Positions 9,660-18,973 of a DNA stretch of 64,000 nt are shown here, piece after piece (position 1 is the first letter of the stretch; each line of letters starts with the position of its first letter). Under the pieces are notes generated by a model. That model was given only the letters and a program-made list of their open reading frames with translations. It did not search any database and was not told where the DNA came from. A program made the translations under genes and the position numbers. The stretch spans positions 558,001-622,000 of the forward strand of contig NZ_JACVOT010000001.1 of assembly GCF_018882285.1 (NCBI RefSeq), read 5' to 3'. Source of the stretch: Polynucleobacter sp. AM-26B4 (GTDB taxonomy: Bacteria > Pseudomonadota > Gammaproteobacteria > Burkholderiales > Burkholderiaceae).

Positions 9660-10561
9660 TAAATCTTCTCCATCAATATTTTTTCTAAATAACGGCCATA
9701 ATCATTTTTTTTAAGTGAAGCCGCTAACTTTAAAACATGCTCTGCGTTTATCCAACCTTGGCGATATGAGACTTCTTCAGGGCAAGCCACTATCAAGCCT
9801 TGCCTTTTTTGTAAAGTCGCTACAAAGCTCGATGCATCTAAAAGAGAATCATGGGTGCCTGTATCTAACCAAGCATAACCTCGCCCCATCAACTCCACGT
9901 GCAAATGACCTAATTCCATATACTTACTATTGATATCCGTAATTTCCAGTTCGCCACGAGCACTTGGCTGAAGACTCGCGGCAATATCACAAACTTGTTC
10001 ATCGTAAAAATACAAACCTGTAACCGCATAATTACTTTTAGGTTTTGAGGGTTTTTCTTCAATAGAAACTGCTTTAAATCTTTCGTCAAACTCAACAACG
10101 CCATAACGCCAAGGATCATTGACTTGATATGCAAATATCGTAGCACCGGCAGTTTGATGGTTTGCAAAATGTAACTGCTTAACCAACTCATGTCCATAAA
10201 AAATATTGTCGCCAAGCACTAGAACTGAGGGATTGTTACCAATAAAATCCTTTCCAATAATAAAAGCTTGGGCTACGCCATCAGGAGCTAGTTGCACAGC
10301 ATATCCAATCTGAATACCCCATTGAGAACCATCGCCTAAAAGCTCGATGAAACGTGGAGTATCGTGTGGGGTTGAAATTAACAAAATATCTTTAATTCCA
10401 GCAAGCATCAAAGTTGTTAACGGATAATAGACCATCGGTTTATCGTAAACAGGCATGAGTTGCTTAGAAGTTGCAAATGTTGCTGGATATAAGCGTGAAC
10501 CTGAGCCACCAGCCAGAATAATCCCCTTGCGCTTACTATTATTAGATAGTGTTGTAATCAT
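9659..10561 (-). CDS. rfbA: Glucose-1-phosphate thymidylyltransferase
   Basis: A 300-residue RmlA that forms dTDP-glucose from dTTP and glucose 1-phosphate, the entry step of dTDP-L-rhamnose synthesis. The nucleotide-binding start [20 protein letters not shown] is at about residues 14-33, followed by [16 protein letters not shown]. Further family blocks are [30 protein letters not shown] and [18 protein letters not shown]. It sits between rfbD (20-bp gap) and rfbC (1-bp overlap) and is certainly cotranscribed with them. Confidence 0.95.
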   Translation of the reverse strand: MITTLSNNSKRKGIILAGGSGSRLYPATFATSKQLMPVYDKPMVYYPLTTLMLAGIKDILLISTPHDTPRFIELLGDGSQWGIQIGYAVQLAPDGVAQAFIIGKDFIGNNPSVLVLGDNIFYGHELVKQLHFANHQTAGATIFAYQVNDPWRYGVVEFDERFKAVSIEEKPSKPKSNYAVTGLYFYDEQVCDIAASLQPSARGELEITDINSKYMELGHLHVELMGRGYAWLDTGTHDSLLDASSFVATLQKRQGLIVACPEEVSYRQGWINAEHVLKLAASLKKNDYGRYLEKILMEKI

Positions 10562-10581
10562 AATTTCTTATCTTTTATTCA

Positions 10582-11574
10582 TCAATTTTTTATATTAAAA
10601 ATAACGTGATGTCTCACATAATCTTCGACTTGCTCTTGCCAATGAGGATATTGTCTAGAAAATTCTAACTTAGATAGAGCTCGCTTTAGCTTAGAGTTAT
10701 TAATACTAGAGTTATAAGGTCTTTTGGCAGGCAATGGGTAATCTATCGCAGGTATAGGAAAGATGTTCTTTTCATTGACCTTAACTCTCCTACCAACAGA
10801 AGCAGCCACCTCAATGATAAAAATAGCTAATTCATACCAAGAGGTTTTGCCATCAGGTACTGCATGATAAATTCCTGACTCACTCTTTGAGTTAGCTATT
10901 TGCACTCCAATTTCAGCCAACCACTTAGCAGAAGTAGGTACACCCAATTGATCACACACCACTCTTAGTTGATCTTTCTCAGCTGCCAAACGTAACATTG
11001 TTAGAATGAAATTACCGCCATCACCATATACCCATGAAGTTCGCAAGATGAAATATCTGGAAAGATTATCCTGAGCACTTGCGTACCTAGAATCTTGGCC
11101 AAAATTAAATACCTCCTCCACAGCTTTTTCCCCAGCTAATTTACTTTGCCCATAGATACTTAATTTCTCTATCGGACCTGTTGAATCTGTTTCAAAGTAG
11201 GCTGTTTTTTTTGTATCTCCGAAAACATAATCGGTAGAATAATGCACCAAAATTCCATGCGGTACATTTGCAATGTAACGCGCCATAACCTCCGGAGCTT
11301 TGGCATTGACGGCAAAAGCAAGCTGAATTTCACTTTCAGCTTTATCAACTTCTGTATAAGCCGCAGCATTAATAATTATGCTTGGAGAATAATGATTAAG
11401 AATTTTTTTAATGGCTAGCTCATCAGATAAATCACAGTCTAATCTCCCTAAAAATATGACAGGCACCTTTAAATGATTAAAATATTCCTGCAAAGATTTA
11501 CCTATTTGGCCATCTCGACCAAAAATTAGTATTGGCTGATTTAAATTAAACAGTTTAAGAGATGAGTAAAGCAT
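10582..11574 (-). CDS. rfbD: dTDP-4-dehydrorhamnose reductase
   Basis: A 330-residue SDR-family RmlD that reduces the 4-keto group in the final step to dTDP-L-rhamnose. It shows the nucleotide-binding segment ILIFGRDGQIGKSLQEYF, then INAAAYTEVDKAE, HYSTDYVFGDTKK and the YGQSKLAGEKAV catalytic YxxxK block. The length is slightly above the usual 290-300, because of extra residues around 155-170. It lies 15 bp downstream of rfbB. Confidence 0.93.
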   Translation of the reverse strand: MLYSSLKLFNLNQPILIFGRDGQIGKSLQEYFNHLKVPVIFLGRLDCDLSDELAIKKILNHYSPSIIINAAAYTEVDKAESEIQLAFAVNAKAPEVMARYIANVPHGILVHYSTDYVFGDTKKTAYFETDSTGPIEKLSIYGQSKLAGEKAVEEVFNFGQDSRYASAQDNLSRYFILRTSWVYGDGGNFILTMLRLAAEKDQLRVVCDQLGVPTSAKWLAEIGVQIANSKSESGIYHAVPDGKTSWYELAIFIIEVAASVGRRVKVNEKNIFPIPAIDYPLPAKRPYNSSINNSKLKRALSKLEFSRQYPHWQEQVEDYVRHHVIFNIKN

Positions 11575-11589
11575 ATAAATTTATATCTC

Positions 11590-12648
11590 TCATGAGTATT
11601 GTTTTTTTAACCAATCGCGATAAGCACCACTGAGAACGCCCTCCGTCCAATCTTGATTGTCGAGGTACCACTGGACTGTTTTACGAATTCCAGTTTCAAA
11701 AGATTCAGAAGGCCTCCAACCCAAGTCTTGCTCAATCTTTCTAGCATCGATGGCATAGCGTCGATCATGCCCCGGGCGATCTTTCACATATGTAATTTGT
11801 GCAGCATAGGGAGCACCATCTGTTTTAGGTCTTAATTCATCCAAAATACTACAAATGGTATTGACTACATCAAGGTTTGACTTCTCATTCCAACCACCTA
11901 CGTTATAGACCTCTCCAGTTTTACCATTTTCTAAGACTCGACGAATAGCTGCACAATGATCCTTAACATACAACCAATCACGAATCTGCTGACCATCACC
12001 ATAAATCGGTAGAGATTTACCCGCCAAGGCATTCATAATAACTAAAGGTATTAACTTTTCCGGGAAATGATATGGTCCATAGTTATTAGAGCAATTGGTT
12101 GTTAATACAGGCAAACCATAGGTGTGATACCAAGCACGAACAAGATGGTCGGAAGCTGCCTTAGAGGCTGAATAAGGGCTATTCGGCTCATATGGATTTT
12201 TTTCCGAAAAAGGGCGAGCTGTGGAAGAAAGTGACCCATAAACCTCATCAGTGGAGACATGTAAGAACCGAAAATTTTGCTGATTCTTTTGAGCTAATTC
12301 AGACCAATAAGTACGGCTAGCCTCAAGAAGATTAAAAGTCGCCAAGACATTAGTCTGAATAAAGTCAGCAGGCCCATGAATTGACCGATCTACATGAGAC
12401 TCAGCAGCAAAATTAATGATTGCTCGAATCTGATATTTATTTAATAAAGATAAGACTAAATTGCAATCAGCAATATCACCATGAACAAAAATATGCCGAG
12501 CATCTTTCTCAAGAGACTGAAGAGTTGCCAAGTTACCGGCATACGTTAGCTTATCCAAATTTACAACGCCTTCTGCACTTGGATTAGCCAACCAATCCAA
12601 CACAAAATTCCCGCCAATAAAACCTGCACCGCCAGTAACTAAAATCAT
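11590..12648 (-). CDS. rfbB: dTDP-glucose 4,6-dehydratase
   Basis: A 352-residue RmlB extended SDR that converts dTDP-glucose to dTDP-4-keto-6-deoxyglucose. It carries [13 protein letters not shown] at the N-terminus, [16 protein letters not shown], the [11 protein letters not shown] block with the catalytic Asp-Glu pair, and the [15 protein letters not shown] active-site block. [18 protein letters not shown] is diagnostic. It is the first gene of the rfbBDAC operon; the 196-bp gap before it should hold the promoter, but no clear -35/-10 pair could be read there. Confidence 0.96.
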   Translation of the reverse strand: MILVTGGAGFIGGNFVLDWLANPSAEGVVNLDKLTYAGNLATLQSLEKDARHIFVHGDIADCNLVLSLLNKYQIRAIINFAAESHVDRSIHGPADFIQTNVLATFNLLEASRTYWSELAQKNQQNFRFLHVSTDEVYGSLSSTARPFSEKNPYEPNSPYSASKAASDHLVRAWYHTYGLPVLTTNCSNNYGPYHFPEKLIPLVIMNALAGKSLPIYGDGQQIRDWLYVKDHCAAIRRVLENGKTGEVYNVGGWNEKSNLDVVNTICSILDELRPKTDGAPYAAQITYVKDRPGHDRRYAIDARKIEQDLGWRPSESFETGIRKTVQWYLDNQDWTEGVLSGAYRDWLKKQYS

Positions 12649-12739
12649 AGTTTTAACGCTTGATTAAATGTGTATAAAATTTAGAAATTTATCATAAAGA
12701 AATGATTTATTTGAATTAGATTTTCAGGATATCCCGCTT

Positions 12740-12848
12740 TATAATAAAAAATCAAGGAGTTAATTTGGTAAAGTTATTGAAACAATATAAAAATATATGG
12801 CTCAATATAAAGATGGTTCGCAGAACATATTTTTTGCTTGCCAATTAA
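12740..12848 (+). other. Candidate plus-strand promoter and 27-codon ORF antisense to the glycan operon
   Basis: In the 196-bp gap before rfbB, the plus strand shows a perfect TATAAT at 12740-12745. It is followed by a strong Shine-Dalgarno AAGGAG (12754-12759) five bases before a TTG at 12765, which opens a 27-codon frame to TAA 12846-12848. The predicted peptide begins MVKLLKQYKNIWLNIKMVRR and is basic. It overlaps the 3' end of the convergent GT4 gene by 4 bp. A TTAGAT 18 bp before the TATAAT could serve as a weak -35. No homolog is recognised. It may be a leader or small peptide, or the relic of a gene start. Confidence 0.35.
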
Positions 12849-13987
12849 ATTGATAAATGACACCTATAAAAATTTAGCCAATATTCAGTTAGCATATCGG
12901 AATTAAATTTATCAAGAACTCTACTTCTAGCAGCATAAGAGTAACGAGCCACTTCCTGCGGATTATTCAAAAATCTCTCTAAACAGCAGACAATATCTTC
13001 GATATCTCCAACCTTATGCAACAACCCCGTCTCTTGATTCAAAATGGCATCTGATATACCGTAAATATTAGATGCTATAGCGGGAAGCCCTGTTGCTGCA
13101 GCTTCAATAACAACATTGCCAAAACCCTCTCTATAGCTTGGCAAACACAATGCATTTGAGGCTGCCAAATATCGCTCAGGCTCAAGAGTTAAGTCAATAA
13201 ATCGCAAACGGAAAAGGTGGGCTTGGTTTAATGATTTAACCTGTTCCCTAAAGGACCCCTCATCAGGACCAACAATAAGCATGTACGCCAGATTATTATT
13301 TATTCTTGAAAAAGCTTCAGCTAAATCAAGTATACCTTTACTCTTATTAAGCCTTCCCAGATAAATAAATACAAATGCATCACGAGGAATTGAAAGCTCA
13401 AACCTAACCTCATTAAAAATATCGACATTTGGCAAAAATCGCTTGATATTTACACCAGACACAGAGCCTGAGCCAAATACAATTGATTTTTTTTCATACA
13501 ATACATTCTGCTTAACTAAAAAGTCTTTTTGAGATGGACTATCAATCATATTAATCGTTGTCAACTTACCAATTAAAAAATCAACAGTCTTTAAAAAATA
13601 TCTTCGAATCCCACTGTCATTAACCCAAATCTGGCCTGTAAAACTATGCACTCTCAGAGGAATACGAGTGAGAAATGCGGCCAACATGGCAAGCAATCCA
13701 GATTTAGGCGTAATTGAATGGACTGCCATCGGTCTATTTTTTAAAAAAAGATAAATTAAATAAAGTAGACAAAATAAATCACTAGCTAAACTTATGTGTC
13801 TAGAAATTTTCAAAGGAATTACTTTTACATTTACTCCTTTTTTTATTAAAAAAATAGGGTCAGAAGTATTAGTAATTACTGTTAAATCATAGAAACATGA
13901 AAGCCTTTGTAAATGACTCAGCAAAAAGGCATTAACCGCAAATTCAACAGTTGCAACAAAAAAAATTTTTGGCTTGTGATTATCCAT
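12845..13987 (-). CDS. Glycosyltransferase family 4
   Basis: A 380-residue GT-B retaining glycosyltransferase. The N-terminal acceptor domain includes PMAVHSITPKSGLLAMLAA and RIPLRVHSFTGQIW, as in PglA- and CapM-type GT4 enzymes that extend undecaprenyl-linked oligosaccharides. The donor domain carries FIYLGRLNKSKGILDLAEAF and the EX7E motif YREGFGNVVIEAAATGLPAI. The 5' end overlaps the neighbouring SDR gene by 8 bp. The donor is probably one of the nucleotide sugars made in the cluster, but which one cannot be read. Confidence 0.87.
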   Translation of the reverse strand: MDNHKPKIFFVATVEFAVNAFLLSHLQRLSCFYDLTVITNTSDPIFLIKKGVNVKVIPLKISRHISLASDLFCLLYLIYLFLKNRPMAVHSITPKSGLLAMLAAFLTRIPLRVHSFTGQIWVNDSGIRRYFLKTVDFLIGKLTTINMIDSPSQKDFLVKQNVLYEKKSIVFGSGSVSGVNIKRFLPNVDIFNEVRFELSIPRDAFVFIYLGRLNKSKGILDLAEAFSRINNNLAYMLIVGPDEGSFREQVKSLNQAHLFRLRFIDLTLEPERYLAASNALCLPSYREGFGNVVIEAAATGLPAIASNIYGISDAILNQETGLLHKVGDIEDIVCCLERFLNNPQEVARYSYAARSRVLDKFNSDMLTEYWLNFYRCHLSI

Positions 13988-14939
13988 TTAAATATCTAGA
14001 GTACTCAATAGAAAATTCAGGGATAGATTTTTTAGGAGAAAATCCCAGCATGTCCTTTATTTTTGTACACGGATAAGTTGTTCTAGATACCAAAGAATCA
14101 ATTCTATTCTTAGTAAGAGGCAATCGAAAAAACCCTGAAAGAGCCCCGACAAAAATTCTTAGTGGCTTTTCTGGTACACATAAAAAATTGTGGTTAAAGC
14201 CCGAATGGTGAGAAATGCTATCAACAATCTCTGAAAGATTACAATCATTTGATAAATTAAAAATTTGGTTGCATGCTTTTTTATTAACTGAACAAATTAT
14301 AAGAGCATCCACAACATCATCAACATGAATGTATGTTGAAATTGTTTTTTTTGAACCAACATAGAAGAATCTACGCTTCTCAATGGCTTTTAAAAGCCCA
14401 AAAAAAGATTGATTTGACATCGAAGTTCCAACGATGTTAGATGGTCTGAGTATAGTGTATGTCATCCCAATATTATTAACAGACTCCATAATCATTTCAT
14501 CAGCTAATGTTTTAGTTATCTCATAGGTACCAACGGGCTTTGAGTCCGATAGTTCATCAACAATTCTTTCGGCACCAGGAGTAACTGAAGGTCCATAAGC
14601 TCCAACACTACTTAGCTGTACCCAATGCTTTGGCTTTCTATCAAATGTATAACCTTTATGAACAGCATCAATAAGTTTGCGCGTTCCCTCAACATTAAGC
14701 GCAAACATCTTATCTTGATTCGCAATCTCACCTGCACAATGAAAAATTACATCACAACCAATTGCAATTTCTGATAAATCTCTATCAGATGTTAAATCAC
14801 CAATCACTATTTCTACATCATCAATTGTAATTGGCGATGTAGATCTTGATAAAAGTCGAACTGAGTTTCCGTTATTCAAGAGCTTTTTTACAAGCAACTG
14901 ACCTACAAAGCCATTACCACCAGTTACCAGAGCTTTCAT
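13980..14939 (-). CDS. NAD(P)-dependent epimerase/dehydratase (extended SDR)
   Basis: A 319-residue extended SDR with the Rossmann start ALVTGGNGFVGQLLVKKL, FHCAGEIANQD and an active-site block SSVGAYGP with a later YEITKTLADEM (YxxxK). The substrate is unknown. The three-base spacing and overlaps with GT4 and GT2 genes place it in the glycan operon. It may be a 4-ketoreductase acting on a CDP- or UDP-linked 4-keto-6-deoxy sugar, since the window encodes dehydratases for both. Confidence 0.82.
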   Translation of the reverse strand: MKALVTGGNGFVGQLLVKKLLNNGNSVRLLSRSTSPITIDDVEIVIGDLTSDRDLSEIAIGCDVIFHCAGEIANQDKMFALNVEGTRKLIDAVHKGYTFDRKPKHWVQLSSVGAYGPSVTPGAERIVDELSDSKPVGTYEITKTLADEMIMESVNNIGMTYTILRPSNIVGTSMSNQSFFGLLKAIEKRRFFYVGSKKTISTYIHVDDVVDALIICSVNKKACNQIFNLSNDCNLSEIVDSISHHSGFNHNFLCVPEKPLRIFVGALSGFFRLPLTKNRIDSLVSRTTYPCTKIKDMLGFSPKKSIPEFSIEYSRYLNG

Positions 14940-14946
14940 ATTTAAA

Positions 14947-15744
14947 TTATCCCCAGACTGAGCGATGAACAGCCATTATTTTATAAAAAAGGAGCTTTAA
15001 ATACTGAATAAGTAAATTTGGCAAATATAAATAAACAGGAATTCGTAAAGGATGGATGAGACTACGTAAAGTTCTAATTGCTCTGCCTGTTTCAGCAACC
15101 CTACTTCCAGCGCTGTTAGATCCATGTATACGATATTTTATTAGAACCTGCTTTGTACCAACGATTAAGAAATTTCTGGTTACTCGAAGCCACATTTCGT
15201 AGTCCTCCCTTAATTCAGAAGACTCATTTAGATAACCAAGCTGTTGAAAGATGTCTCTCTTAATCAAAACACTCGAGTTAGGGATGAAGTTACCCTGAAG
15301 TAAGCTGATGAAATGTGATTTCTTAACTGTTCTACGAATCATTGTTTTTTTAATGGTTTTATGATCAAGAAACGACTCTGCCTGACTGTAGCACATTACA
15401 TAATCTTGATTATTTTTCATCATGGCGACTTGTACATCTAACTTATTTTTGACCCACAAATCGTCATCATCACAGAAAGCAATATAAATACCTCCAGCTT
15501 TTCTTATCCCATAATTTCTATTTTTAGCAATGACCCCGTGGTTATGGTTTCTAAAGAACCTAATACGGCCATCTTTAATTCCATTAATATATTCGCAGGT
15601 TCCATCTTCGGACATATTATCGACAACAATCAACTCAAAATCTGAAAAAGTCTGCTCAAGAATAGAATTAATGGTTTGAGCCAACATTTCACATCTATTA
15701 AAAGTTGTAACAACCACACTAACTAAAGGTGCTTTTTCACTCAT
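14947..15744 (-). CDS. Glycosyltransferase family 2
   Basis: A 265-residue GT-A fold inverting glycosyltransferase. It opens SVVVTTFNRCEMLAQTINSI, then has FELIVVDNMSEDGTCEYI and the metal-binding IAFCDDDDLWVKNKLD at about residues 90-105. A later SELREDYEMWLRV corresponds to the ED acceptor-side motif. No membrane segments are evident beyond a hydrophobic C-terminal stretch. It overlaps the upstream SDR gene by 4 bp. The sugar specificity is unknown. Confidence 0.88.
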   Translation of the reverse strand: MSEKAPLVSVVVTTFNRCEMLAQTINSILEQTFSDFELIVVDNMSEDGTCEYINGIKDGRIRFFRNHNHGVIAKNRNYGIRKAGGIYIAFCDDDDLWVKNKLDVQVAMMKNNQDYVMCYSQAESFLDHKTIKKTMIRRTVKKSHFISLLQGNFIPNSSVLIKRDIFQQLGYLNESSELREDYEMWLRVTRNFLIVGTKQVLIKYRIHGSNSAGSRVAETGRAIRTLRSLIHPLRIPVYLYLPNLLIQYLKLLFYKIMAVHRSVWG

Positions 15745-16682
15745 AAGGTTAGGCTAAAGTTTTTCTTGCAATAGAGAAGTAAGTCATCAATTTCTTTTTC
15801 AATTGGATTTTTCAAATTAAAGCCAGTTGATAAAAGTTTTTGAACTTGATAATTTAAAAAACATCTTGAAAATTCTTTAGATTGATCTGTATATTTAATG
15901 CCTGGTTTATAACCAAAGATTACAGAACACCTAGTCGCAACGAGCTCAGACACCTCCCGCAAATTAAGCACAAGGTTTCCGCCCAAATTAAATACATTAT
16001 CTATATTATTTTTCAATGGCAAATTGATAAAGTGCTCAATAGCTAGCGTGACATCTGACAGAGCAATAAAATCTCTCAACTGCGATGTGTCAGACCGAAT
16101 CGTAATATTCTTTTTTTCAACCGCTTGCCGGCATAGATCATTAATTACAAGGGTCCAGCAATCAGTATCTTTTTTTACCGGCGCTCCAAATGAATTTGAT
16201 AATCTTAAAACAATTCCAGTAAGTTGATTATCAGCTAATAATAAATTTTCACCTGCCAGATGTGAGCTTGCATATGGATGAAGATTTCTAGGACATACAT
16301 CCTCAGATATATTTCCCAAAAGAGGGCTTAAATAAACATGTGCTGTTGATAGATAAATAAATCGTTTCACTTTTTTTGATTTAGCAGCTTCAATCAACTT
16401 GCCCGTTAACAATCCATTCACTTCAAGCGCTTTAGTCGGATTCTTTTCTGAATCACGCGCATTCATTCCAGAAGCGTGAATGATTACATCTACATTTTCA
16501 CAGGCATTCTCTAAACTTGATGAATCAAACCAATCAATTAAAACATTTCTTGCTTCAGGTAGCCAATTTGGTGCTGGATGTAAATTTCTAGATCCAAGAA
16601 TAATTTCATAGCCACTATGAAAAAGATGCTTGGCCAAGCTTCCACCTATGTAACCATAACCACCAGTTATTAGTACGCGCAT
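15741..16682 (-). CDS. NAD-dependent epimerase/dehydratase (extended SDR)
   Basis: A 313-residue extended SDR starting MRVLITGGYGYIGGSLAKHL. The ATG at 16682 is chosen over an upstream GTG at 16709 because it places the Rossmann motif at the normal position and avoids a 20-bp overlap with rfbF. Other blocks are IIHASGMNARD, RFIYLSTAHVYLSP and YASSHLAGENLLL (YxxxH rather than YxxxK in this reading: Tyr-Ala-Ser-Ser-His). Loss of the catalytic Lys, if the alignment is right, would be unusual. It follows rfbF directly, so a role in finishing the CDP-6-deoxyhexose is likely. Confidence 0.78.
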   Translation of the reverse strand: MRVLITGGYGYIGGSLAKHLFHSGYEIILGSRNLHPAPNWLPEARNVLIDWFDSSSLENACENVDVIIHASGMNARDSEKNPTKALEVNGLLTGKLIEAAKSKKVKRFIYLSTAHVYLSPLLGNISEDVCPRNLHPYASSHLAGENLLLADNQLTGIVLRLSNSFGAPVKKDTDCWTLVINDLCRQAVEKKNITIRSDTSQLRDFIALSDVTLAIEHFINLPLKNNIDNVFNLGGNLVLNLREVSELVATRCSVIFGYKPGIKYTDQSKEFSRCFLNYQVQKLLSTGFNLKNPIEKEIDDLLLYCKKNFSLTL

Positions 16683-16689
16683 TATTTGA

Positions 16690-17451
16690 CTAAGCGGCCC
16701 AAGGAGCACCTTTTGTCCAAAGAGATTCTAGAAGCTCATGGTCTCGCTTCGTATCCATACAATGCCAAAAACCATCATGCCGATAAGCCATTAACTCACC
16801 AGCATTTGTTGCACGCTCCAAAGGTTCACGCTCTAGCAAGGTCTCATCACCGTCAATAAAGTCAAAAAAAGCGGGTTCAAATATGAAATACCCTCCATTG
16901 ATCCATCCTTCATGAAGCTGGGGTTTTTCTTTAAAACTTTCTACATGGTCGCCAGAGATTTCGAGCTCACCAAACCTTGCGGGGGGTCTTACTGCGGAAA
17001 CAGTCACCATCTTCCCATGACTGCGGTGAAAGGTTAATAATTTGTCAAGGTCAATATCAGCAACACCATCGCCGTAAGTTAGCATACATGTTTCATTACC
17101 AATAAATGATTGCATACGTTTCACTCTGCCACCAGTCATTGATGAATCACCTGTATTCACCAAAGTAACTTTCCAGTCAGTAGGATTAATTTGATGAGGT
17201 GAAATATTCCCCGATGAAAGATCAATAGTAAAGTCAGCGTTGAGCGCTCGGTAATTGAGAAAATAATCTTTAATTACTTCCGCCTTATATCCAAGAGCAA
17301 CATAAAAGTCTTTATGCCCAAATTTTGCATAGGTTCGCATAATATGCCAAAGAATTGGCTTTCCCCCTACAGGAACCATAGGTTTTGGAATTACATCAGT
17401 ATATTCAGAAAGCCTAGTTCCAAAACCGCCAGCCAATAAAATAACTTTCAT
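16690..17451 (-). CDS. rfbF: Glucose-1-phosphate cytidylyltransferase
   Basis: A 253-residue nucleotidyltransferase that makes CDP-glucose from CTP and glucose 1-phosphate. Diagnostic blocks are VILLAGGFGTRLSEYTD, IPKPMVPVGGKPILWHIMR, TYGDGVADIDLDKLL, RPPARFGELE and LMAYRHDGFWHCMDTKRD. Length and motifs match RfbF/DdhA exactly. It lies with the cupin and rfbG in a CDP-sugar cassette, with 6-bp spacing to the cupin gene. Confidence 0.95.
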   Translation of the reverse strand: MKVILLAGGFGTRLSEYTDVIPKPMVPVGGKPILWHIMRTYAKFGHKDFYVALGYKAEVIKDYFLNYRALNADFTIDLSSGNISPHQINPTDWKVTLVNTGDSSMTGGRVKRMQSFIGNETCMLTYGDGVADIDLDKLLTFHRSHGKMVTVSAVRPPARFGELEISGDHVESFKEKPQLHEGWINGGYFIFEPAFFDFIDGDETLLEREPLERATNAGELMAYRHDGFWHCMDTKRDHELLESLWTKGAPWAA

Positions 17452-17457
17452 ATTTGA

Positions 17458-17877
17458 TTACCAAGAATATTGAATTTCAGATAACTGCATCCTGCTAACC
17501 TCATCAGGGTCGTGAACTATATTAGACAAATTAAGCACCAAACTATTGTATGAAGCCAAGCCCTGAAATCCAAACCAAATTCCAGGCGGCACTGTTAAGC
17601 GAGCATAGCGATCGCTTCCAATATCCTCAATTCTAAACCTACACTCTTTCATTGAAAAAAAAACAAATCTAACATTACCAATAGGCACCACCAGATTCAT
17701 CGTCATCATGTTATGGCGTTTCCAAGCCTTTATAGAGCCGCCAGTAACCCATGAAAAATAAGCCTCGCCAAATCCTTGAAAACCAATATCCGTAGATTTC
17801 ATTGCATGTAATACGTCGCCACCTTCGGCTTCAATTTTTTGCAAAGGTGTTATCAACACATCATTTACGCTGCCCAT
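17458..17877 (-). CDS. RmlC-like cupin, putative sugar epimerase of the CDP-hexose branch
   Basis: A 139-residue protein of the dTDP-4-dehydrorhamnose 3,5-epimerase-like cupin group, shorter than true RmlC (about 180). The RmlC GLHYQ catalytic block is replaced by SIKAWKRHNMMTMNLVVPIG. RLTVPPGIWFGFQGL matches the RmlC PxGxxHGF-type block. It sits between rfbG and rfbF, overlapping rfbG by 13 bp, so I infer that it epimerises CDP-4-keto-6-deoxyglucose at C3 and/or C5. It could also be a non-catalytic or 3,4-ketoisomerase-like cupin (FdtA type), although the FdtA GxHAHK motif is absent. Confidence 0.75.
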   Translation of the reverse strand: MGSVNDVLITPLQKIEAEGGDVLHAMKSTDIGFQGFGEAYFSWVTGGSIKAWKRHNMMTMNLVVPIGNVRFVFFSMKECRFRIEDIGSDRYARLTVPPGIWFGFQGLASYNSLVLNLSNIVHDPDEVSRMQLSEIQYSW

Positions 17878-18962
17878 TCGATACCCTCTTTTTTGGCAAT
17901 TAATGTGTATTGATTTATTTGGGAACGACTTAGCTCAAACATATTTGAGCTTCTTTGATAATAGGCCTCATACCATTCTGCAGTCATCTTAACGGTTTCC
18001 TCGAAATTCATTACGGCGTACCAGTTCAAATAATGTAATGCCTTGTCACAGTTCAATTTCAGCAAACCAGATTCATATGGTGCGCCACCATTATCAGAAA
18101 TATCAGACCATCTTACTTTATCCCAATACTTAGCCATCTCTTTAACCAAATCTAAAACACTATGATTTTGTTGTGCAATTGGACCAAAGTTAAAAGATTC
18201 GCCATGCAATTCATGGTTTTGGTAAAGAGAAATGGCTTGCACCAAATATCCACTTAATGGTTCTAAAACATGTTGCCAGGGACGAGTTGAATTCGGATTT
18301 CTTAATTCAACATTATCTCCTGCAGACCAAGCTTTCACACAATCAGGAACAATCCTATCAACTGACCAATCACCACCGCCGATAACATTGCCAGCCCTTG
18401 CAGAAGCAACTCTGACAAGGCTAGTTTCTTTTGGGAAGAAAGATTTTATATGGGATTTTATTAGCAATTCTGCTGCCCCTTTTGAGGCGCTATATGGATC
18501 AGGACCACCTATTGCATCAGTTTCCCTGTACCCCCAAACCCATTCAACATTATCGTAGCATTTATCACTGGTAATAATAATAGCCGCACATTTTTTATTA
18601 AGAGCCCTTAATGCCTCAAGCACATTTAAAGTTCCGATAACATTAGTGTGCCATGTTTCAATGGGGTCATCATATGAACGCCTTACCAAGGCTTGTGCTG
18701 CCAAATGAAAAACAAAATCTGGCTGGACATCAACAAATGCCTTCGTTAAAGATCTACTATCACGTATGTCTATACGCAAATCTTTAATTTTAGAGGACAG
18801 GTTGGCAACGGAAAAATGAGAAGGAGCAGTTATTGGATCCAATGCTATACCGACTACCTCAGCGCCCAAATCTAAAAGCCATGAGCATAACCAAGCGCCC
18901 TTAAATCCTGTGTGCCCGGTTACTAAAACTCTTTTTCCAGAAAAACTATTTAACATATTCAT
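17865..18962 (-). CDS. rfbG: CDP-glucose 4,6-dehydratase
   Basis: A 365-residue extended SDR that converts CDP-glucose to CDP-4-keto-6-deoxyglucose. It shows RVLVTGHTGFKGAWLCSWL (the RfbG-specific GHTGFKG), FHLAAQALVRRSYDDPIETW, ITSDKCYDN with the catalytic dyad region, and DPYSASKGAAELLIKS (YxxxK). RPWQHVLEPLSGYL is also diagnostic. No RfbH-type 3-dehydrase is present in the window, so the product is likely a CDP-6-deoxyhexose rather than a 3,6-dideoxyhexose. Confidence 0.95.
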   Translation of the reverse strand: MNMLNSFSGKRVLVTGHTGFKGAWLCSWLLDLGAEVVGIALDPITAPSHFSVANLSSKIKDLRIDIRDSRSLTKAFVDVQPDFVFHLAAQALVRRSYDDPIETWHTNVIGTLNVLEALRALNKKCAAIIITSDKCYDNVEWVWGYRETDAIGGPDPYSASKGAAELLIKSHIKSFFPKETSLVRVASARAGNVIGGGDWSVDRIVPDCVKAWSAGDNVELRNPNSTRPWQHVLEPLSGYLVQAISLYQNHELHGESFNFGPIAQQNHSVLDLVKEMAKYWDKVRWSDISDNGGAPYESGLLKLNCDKALHYLNWYAVMNFEETVKMTAEWYEAYYQRSSNMFELSRSQINQYTLIAKKEGIEWAA

Positions 18963-18973
18963 TCTGTACCAAA

